From: Curtobacterium guangdongense
Lineage (GTDB): Bacteria > Actinomycetota > Actinomycetes > Actinomycetales > Microbacteriaceae
DNA: 64,000 nucleotides
Assembly: GCF_049341845.1 (NCBI RefSeq)
Contig: NZ_JBMPIT010000001.1
Span: 439,709-503,708, forward strand
Reading direction: 5' to 3'
Shown here: in pieces, positions 60,800 to 64,000 of the stretch
Layout: each line of letters begins with the position of its first letter
Position numbering within the stretch: the first letter of the stretch is position 1
Made by a program: the position numbers and the translations under genes
The notes under the pieces: generated by a model
Databases searched by the model: none
The model's input: the letters and a program-made list of their open reading frames with translations, nothing else
Told to the model about the DNA's origin: nothing

Positions 60800-61945
60800 C
60801 TACTCGCCGCCGTAGAGCTGGGGGTCGACGTCGAGGCCGTAGATCGCCAGCCCGGAGTCCCAGATCGCGGTCGCACCGGCGCGGAGCAGGTCCATGGGGT
60901 CCGCTCCTGCCCGCTCCACCCGGACCACGTGCTGGTGCATCCGGACGGTGGCGTCACCGACGCTCACGAACCGGGTGCCGTCCTCGGCTTCGTGCCGGTG
61001 GGTCACCGGGTACGGCTCCGAGAGTCCACGGAGGTCCTGCAGGACGTACGTCGGACGGGAACGCTGATCAGCCGCGAGCACCTGCTTCGCCTGGTCGATG
61101 CCGGTCAGCACGAGCACGCTCGGGATGCCGGCGTCGTTCGCGCCCTTGATGTCGGTGTCGAGCCGGTCCCCGATGAACAGCGGATGCTCGCCACCGAACC
61201 GCGCGAGGGCGGCGTCGAAGATCGGACGCTCGGGCTTGCCGGCGACGACCGGCATCCTGCCCACGGCCTGGTGGACCGCTGCCACGAGCGTGCCGTTGCC
61301 GGGAGCGATGCCGCGTTCGACCGGGATCGACCAGTCCATGTTCGTCGCGACCCAGGGGATCTCCGGGTCCGCGAGCGCGAACGAGGCCTCGGCCAGCTGC
61401 TGCCACCCGAGGTCGGGCGAGAAACCCTGGATGACGGCTGCCGGGGAGTCCTCGGCGCTCGACGTCACGGTGAACCCCGCTTGCTCGACGATGCTCGTCA
61501 GACCGATGCCGCCGATCACGAGGACCGTGGAGCCCTCGGAGACGAGCGTCGACAGGAGCCGGACGCCGGCCTGTGAGCTCGTGACGACGTCGTCGGGCGT
61601 GACCTCGAGCCCGTAGCGCTCGAGGTGCTCGGCGACGTCGGACGGTCGACGTGAGGCGTTGTTCGTGATGTACCCGACCCGAGCCGTGAGCGACGCACGC
61701 GTCAGCGACTCGACCGCGTGCGGGATCGCATTCCGCCCGCGGTAGACGACGCCGTCGAGGTCGGTGAGGACCAGGTCGACGCCGTCCGTCGGTGGACGCG
61801 GGGTGTCAGTCGGCTGCGGAGCCGTCGACGTCGCGGGGGTTGTCGTCGTCGATCTCGCCGAGGTCGTCGTCGGGCTCGTCCGCTGCGGGCTCGTCGAGCG
61901 GCTCGAGCTGGTCGGGCTCTCCGGGCTCGTCGTCGACGGGTCCAT
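60800..61945 (-). CDS. HAD-superfamily (NagD-like, subclass IIA) phosphatase, start uncertain
   Basis: The HAD core is intact: VLTDLDGVVYRGRNAIPHAV (first Asp motif), GYITNNASRRPSDVAEHL, KPERPIFDAALARFGGEHPLFIGDRLDTDIKGAN. It resembles NagD/glycerol-3-phosphate-type phosphatases. Counting from ATG 61945 it has 381 residues, but DLDG then falls at residue 62 instead of about 10, the extra part is Ser/Thr/Pro-rich, and it overlaps the upstream gene by 140 bp. No ATG, GTG or TTG exists closer to the core, so the true start is unresolved. Confidence 0.8.
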   Translation of the reverse strand: MDPSTTSPESPTSSSRSTSPQRTSPTTTSARSTTTTPATSTAPQPTDTPRPPTDGVDLVLTDLDGVVYRGRNAIPHAVESLTRASLTARVGYITNNASRRPSDVAEHLERYGLEVTPDDVVTSSQAGVRLLSTLVSEGSTVLVIGGIGLTSIVEQAGFTVTSSAEDSPAAVIQGFSPDLGWQQLAEASFALADPEIPWVATNMDWSIPVERGIAPGNGTLVAAVHQAVGRMPVVAGKPERPIFDAALARFGGEHPLFIGDRLDTDIKGANDAGIPSVLVLTGIDQAKQVLAADQRSRPTYVLQDLRGLSEPYPVTHRHEAEDGTRFVSVGDATVRMHQHVVRVERAGADPMDLLRAGATAIWDSGLAIYGLDVDPQLYGGE

Positions 61946-63692
61946 CGAGTCGCTCGGGCCCGTCTCCGAGTTCTTCGACTTCGAACGCTTCCTCGACCAC
62001 ATCAACTGTCTCCCAAGAGTCTTCATCGGCGGCTTCCGCGAGGGCCTCCGCCGCGCGGTCGACACGGGCCCACCACTCGTCGGCCTCGTCCTGGCGGCCG
62101 AGCTCCTCGAGCGTGGCCGCGTAAGCACTGTAGAGCGCGGGCGACCAGCTGTACGCCGTCGACGGGTCGAGCTGTGGAATCTCCAGCTCGCCGAGGGCAG
62201 CTGTGGGATTCCCGAGGTCGAGCCGCGCGCCGGACATCGCGATCGCGAGCTCGACCTGCACGCCCGGATCGAGCGACGCACGGTCGGTCGAACGGCCCAG
62301 CTCGAGCGCACGCTCTGGACGGCCGAGGCCGCGCTCGCAGTCGACCATCATCGGGAGCTGGTCGTTGCGTCCGGAGATCCGGCGGTACGTCCGCAGTTCG
62401 CGCAGCGCCGTGCCGAAGTCACCGAGTCGGTAGGCCGTGATCGCAGCGGTCTCGCGGACCACCGCTACACGACCGGCACGGCGGGCGGCACTCAGCGCGT
62501 GCTGGTTCGCCAGCTCGGGGTCCTCGTCCACGAGCAGCGCCGCCGTCACGAGGTGCCGCGCGACCCAGTCGGCGTTGTCCTTGCTGAGGGTCTTCAGCTC
62601 CGCGCGGGCCTGCGGGTGGAGGTCACGCGCCTGCACGTCCTCGGGGATCTCCGGGTCGTCGTGACGCGGGCGGATCGACTTCGTACCGTAGGGGTCGCGG
62701 TCCTCGTAGTCGTCGCGCGCTGCCTCACCGAAGCGGGCGCCCGGACCACGGGTGCCGTCGCCGAACCGTCGACGCTCGTCGCCGCCGCGGGCGCCGAACT
62801 GTCCGCGCTCGGGACGGTCCCCGTCGCGGCGGGGACGATCGGAGTTGAACGGACGATCTCCATCGCGGCGGGGGCGATCGCTGCCGCCGCGGAACGGTCG
62901 GTCGCCGTCACGGCGGGGACGGTCGGAGTTGTAGGGACGATCTCCATCACGACGCGGACGATCCGAGTTGAACGGACGGTCCCCATCACGACGCGGACGA
63001 TCCGAGTTGAACGGACGGTCTCCATCACGACGCGGACGATCCGAGTTGAACGGACGGTCCCCATCACGACGCGGACGGTCGCTGCCGCCACGGAACGGAC
63101 GGTCCCCGTCGCGGCGGGGACGATCGGAGTTGTACGGGCGATCCCCATCACGACGCGGACGATCCGAGTTGTACGGACGGTCGCCGTCGCGGCGCGGACG
63201 ATCCGAGTTGAACGGACGGTCACCATCACGACGCGGACGATCGCTGCCGCCACGGAACGGTCGGTCGGCATCACGGCGCGGACGGTCGGAATTGTACGGA
63301 CGGTCGCCGTCGCGACGCGGACGATCCGAGTTGAACGGACGGTCCCCGCGCGGGCCACCAGTGCGCGGCGGCCGCTCCGAGGAGTCGCGGTCCCCCCGCC
63401 ACGCCGGACGATCGGAACGCTGACCACCATCGCGGAAGCCACGTCCGCTGGTGCTGTCGCGCGGTCCCCGGTCGCCTCGGAACGGACGGTCACCATCCCG
63501 CTGCGGACGATCACGCCGGTCACCTTCACGCCGCTCGAACTCACGGGGCCCGGACGACCATCCGCCGCGGCTGCCACCACGGTCGTCGCGTCGAGGAGCG
63601 CCATCACGACGCGGGGAGCGGTTGCCGTCTCGAGGCGGGCGTCCGCCACGCTCGTCGTCGCGGTCGTTCCGCCGTTCGTCGTCGTTCGCCAC
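61806..63692 (-). CDS. TPR-like protein with long Arg/Asp repeat region
   Basis: 628 residues in three parts: an N-terminal basic, acidic and Gly-rich stretch (about residues 1-115), the 13-unit repeat, and a C-terminal helical domain starting near IRPRHDDPEIPEDVQARDL with TPR-like pairs (ELKTLSKDNADWVARHLVTAALL, TAYRLGDFGTALRELRTYR, RLDLGNPTAALGELEIP). The tail is acidic (DDEPGEPDQLEPLDEPAADE). Start GTG 63692 is chosen for GAGGAG seven bases upstream. The disordered half suggests RNA or protein binding; function unknown. Confidence 0.75.
   Translation of the reverse strand: MANDDERRNDRDDERGGRPPRDGNRSPRRDGAPRRDDRGGSRGGWSSGPREFERREGDRRDRPQRDGDRPFRGDRGPRDSTSGRGFRDGGQRSDRPAWRGDRDSSERPPRTGGPRGDRPFNSDRPRRDGDRPYNSDRPRRDADRPFRGGSDRPRRDGDRPFNSDRPRRDGDRPYNSDRPRRDGDRPYNSDRPRRDGDRPFRGGSDRPRRDGDRPFNSDRPRRDGDRPFNSDRPRRDGDRPFNSDRPRRDGDRPYNSDRPRRDGDRPFRGGSDRPRRDGDRPFNSDRPRRDGDRPERGQFGARGGDERRRFGDGTRGPGARFGEAARDDYEDRDPYGTKSIRPRHDDPEIPEDVQARDLHPQARAELKTLSKDNADWVARHLVTAALLVDEDPELANQHALSAARRAGRVAVVRETAAITAYRLGDFGTALRELRTYRRISGRNDQLPMMVDCERGLGRPERALELGRSTDRASLDPGVQVELAIAMSGARLDLGNPTAALGELEIPQLDPSTAYSWSPALYSAYAATLEELGRQDEADEWWARVDRAAEALAEAADEDSWETVDVVEEAFEVEELGDGPERLDGPVDDEPGEPDQLEPLDEPAADEPDDDLGEIDDDNPRDVDGSAAD
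62820..63344 (-). repeat. 525-bp in-frame tandem repeat, 13 units of 39 or 45 bp
   Basis: Ten 13-residue units DRP(F/Y)NSDRPRRDG and three 15-residue units DRPFRGGSDRPRRDG follow each other without interruption. Order from the N-terminus is F-Y-RGG, F-Y-Y-RGG, F-F-F-Y-RGG, F, so the RGG form closes each block. Confidence 0.92.
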
Positions 63693-63830
63693 CGTTGTGC
63701 TCCTCGTTGCGTGCCGGAGCTGTCGCGCCGGCTGTCGTCCGCTGTGTCGTTGTGGTTGTTGCGCCATCCGTGGTTTCGAGCACCCCCAGTCCATCACGAA
63801 CCGGGCCAGGCGTCGAGCCGTCATGCGCAC

Positions 63831-63909
63831 GGGAAAACAGAAATGGCCACCGGCCCCCACGAGAACGAGGGTCTCCCCTGCGAGTTCTCGATGGAGGGCC
63901 GATGGCCAC
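63831..63909 (-). terminator. rrn operon terminator
   Basis: Downstream of 5S rRNA on the minus strand TGGCCATCGGCCC pairs with GGGCCGGTGGCCA, with CGAGAACTC/TCGTTCTCG as an inner block, and TTTCTGTTTTCCC follows. It ends the ribosomal operon that enters from the right. Confidence 0.7.
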
Positions 63910-63922
63910 ATCTTCTTACGTT

Positions 63923-64000
63923 GAGTCCGGCGGCGTCCTACTCTCCCACAAGGTCCCCCTTGCAGTACCATCGGCGCTGAGAGGCTTAGCTTCCGGGTTC
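63923..64000 (-). rRNA. rrf: 5S ribosomal RNA, 3' part (runs off window)
   Basis: Reading leftward it contains GAACCCGGAAGCTAAGCC, CTCAGCGCCGATGGTACTGC, GGGGGACCTTGTGGGAGAG and TAGGACGCCGCCGGA, the conserved 3' half of actinobacterial 5S rRNA. The 5' half and the rest of the rrn operon are outside the window. The exact 3' end is uncertain by a few bases. Confidence 0.93.

Noticed and set aside
62820..63344. CRISPR or noncoding tandem array
   Set aside because: All units are multiples of three, keep one reading frame and encode a regular peptide repeat.
61764..63980. Rightward 738-codon frame opposite the repeat protein
   Set aside because: It is Thr/Val/Arg repeat text caused by the antisense of the repeat array; the leftward frame has the TPR-like domain and a ribosome site.

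Overview
The window is high-GC actinobacterial DNA, almost certainly from the family Microbacteriaceae and most like Curtobacterium, although the genus cannot be proved from sequence alone. The reasons are very high third-position GC, class Ib ribonucleotide reductase (nrdHIEF), single-cysteine (mycothiol-type) arsenate reductase, families typical of this group (CU044_5270-like, TIGR02611-like, DUF6458-like, DUF2510, DUF3516-type helicase), and many genes whose start codon sits 6-8 bases after a TANNNT box, the arrangement of leaderless transcripts. The right edge enters a 5S rRNA gene read leftward.

Region by region. (1) 1-9.8 kb is a nitrogen-scavenging operon: APC permease, two DUF1989 subunits, a biotin-dependent urea/guanidine carboxylase, allophanate hydrolase and a TetR regulator, with four start/stop overlaps. 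The two DUF1989 genes point to guanidine rather than urea as substrate. A divergent phosphotriesterase-like gene leaves the window on the left. (2) 9.9-18.1 kb is a patchwork of small accessory genes: PRC-barrel protein, serine hydrolase, SdpI-like protein, DUF1349 protein, a membrane-protein/winged-helix pair, an ECF sigma factor with a membrane partner, tiny membrane proteins, a GNAT, and an alpha/beta hydrolase overlapping a MerR gene. (3) 18.1-24.2 kb is an arsenic-resistance island: divergent arsR, CoA-disulfide-reductase-like flavoprotein, ArsB-like permease, arsC, a flavin monooxygenase with a Cys-rich tail, a second arsC and an arsN1-like acetyltransferase. (4) 24.2-26.4 kb has hairpin-rich DNA, a 75-residue membrane protein, and a CmtR-type metal sensor with its CDF exporter. 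(5) 26.6-31.3 kb is the leftward nrdHIEF operon, split between nrdE and nrdF by a small duplicated-motif protein and an opposing structured-RNA candidate; two NrdR-like boxes lie upstream of nrdH.

(6) 31.3-41.6 kb carries an MFS transporter, aldo/keto reductase, RNase H, a vapBC toxin-antitoxin pair, an MmyB-like regulator facing an SDR, a DUF3516 RNA helicase and a luciferase-like monooxygenase. (7) 42-53.5 kb is sugar and transport accessory DNA: GH3 beta-glucosidase plus MFS exporter under a TetR protein with a clear palindromic operator; an NAD-dependent epimerase; an ArsR-methyltransferase pair facing an MFS gene across two palindromes; a second luciferase-like gene; DksA/TraR and DUF2510 proteins. 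(8) 53.7-64 kb is conserved chromosomal core, all leftward: 5S rRNA, a TPR protein with a 13-unit Arg/Asp repeat, HAD phosphatase, a small protein, tlyA, nadK, recN, pyrG, NUDIX, xerD.

The most unusual items are the 525-bp in-frame repeat, the insertion inside the nrd operon with its candidate RNA, a pair of gap-free 95-bp intergenic repeats each downstream of an MFS gene, the Cys-tailed monooxygenase, and the consistent leaderless layout that exposes genes as short as 33 codons. No IS element, CRISPR array or tRNA was recognised.
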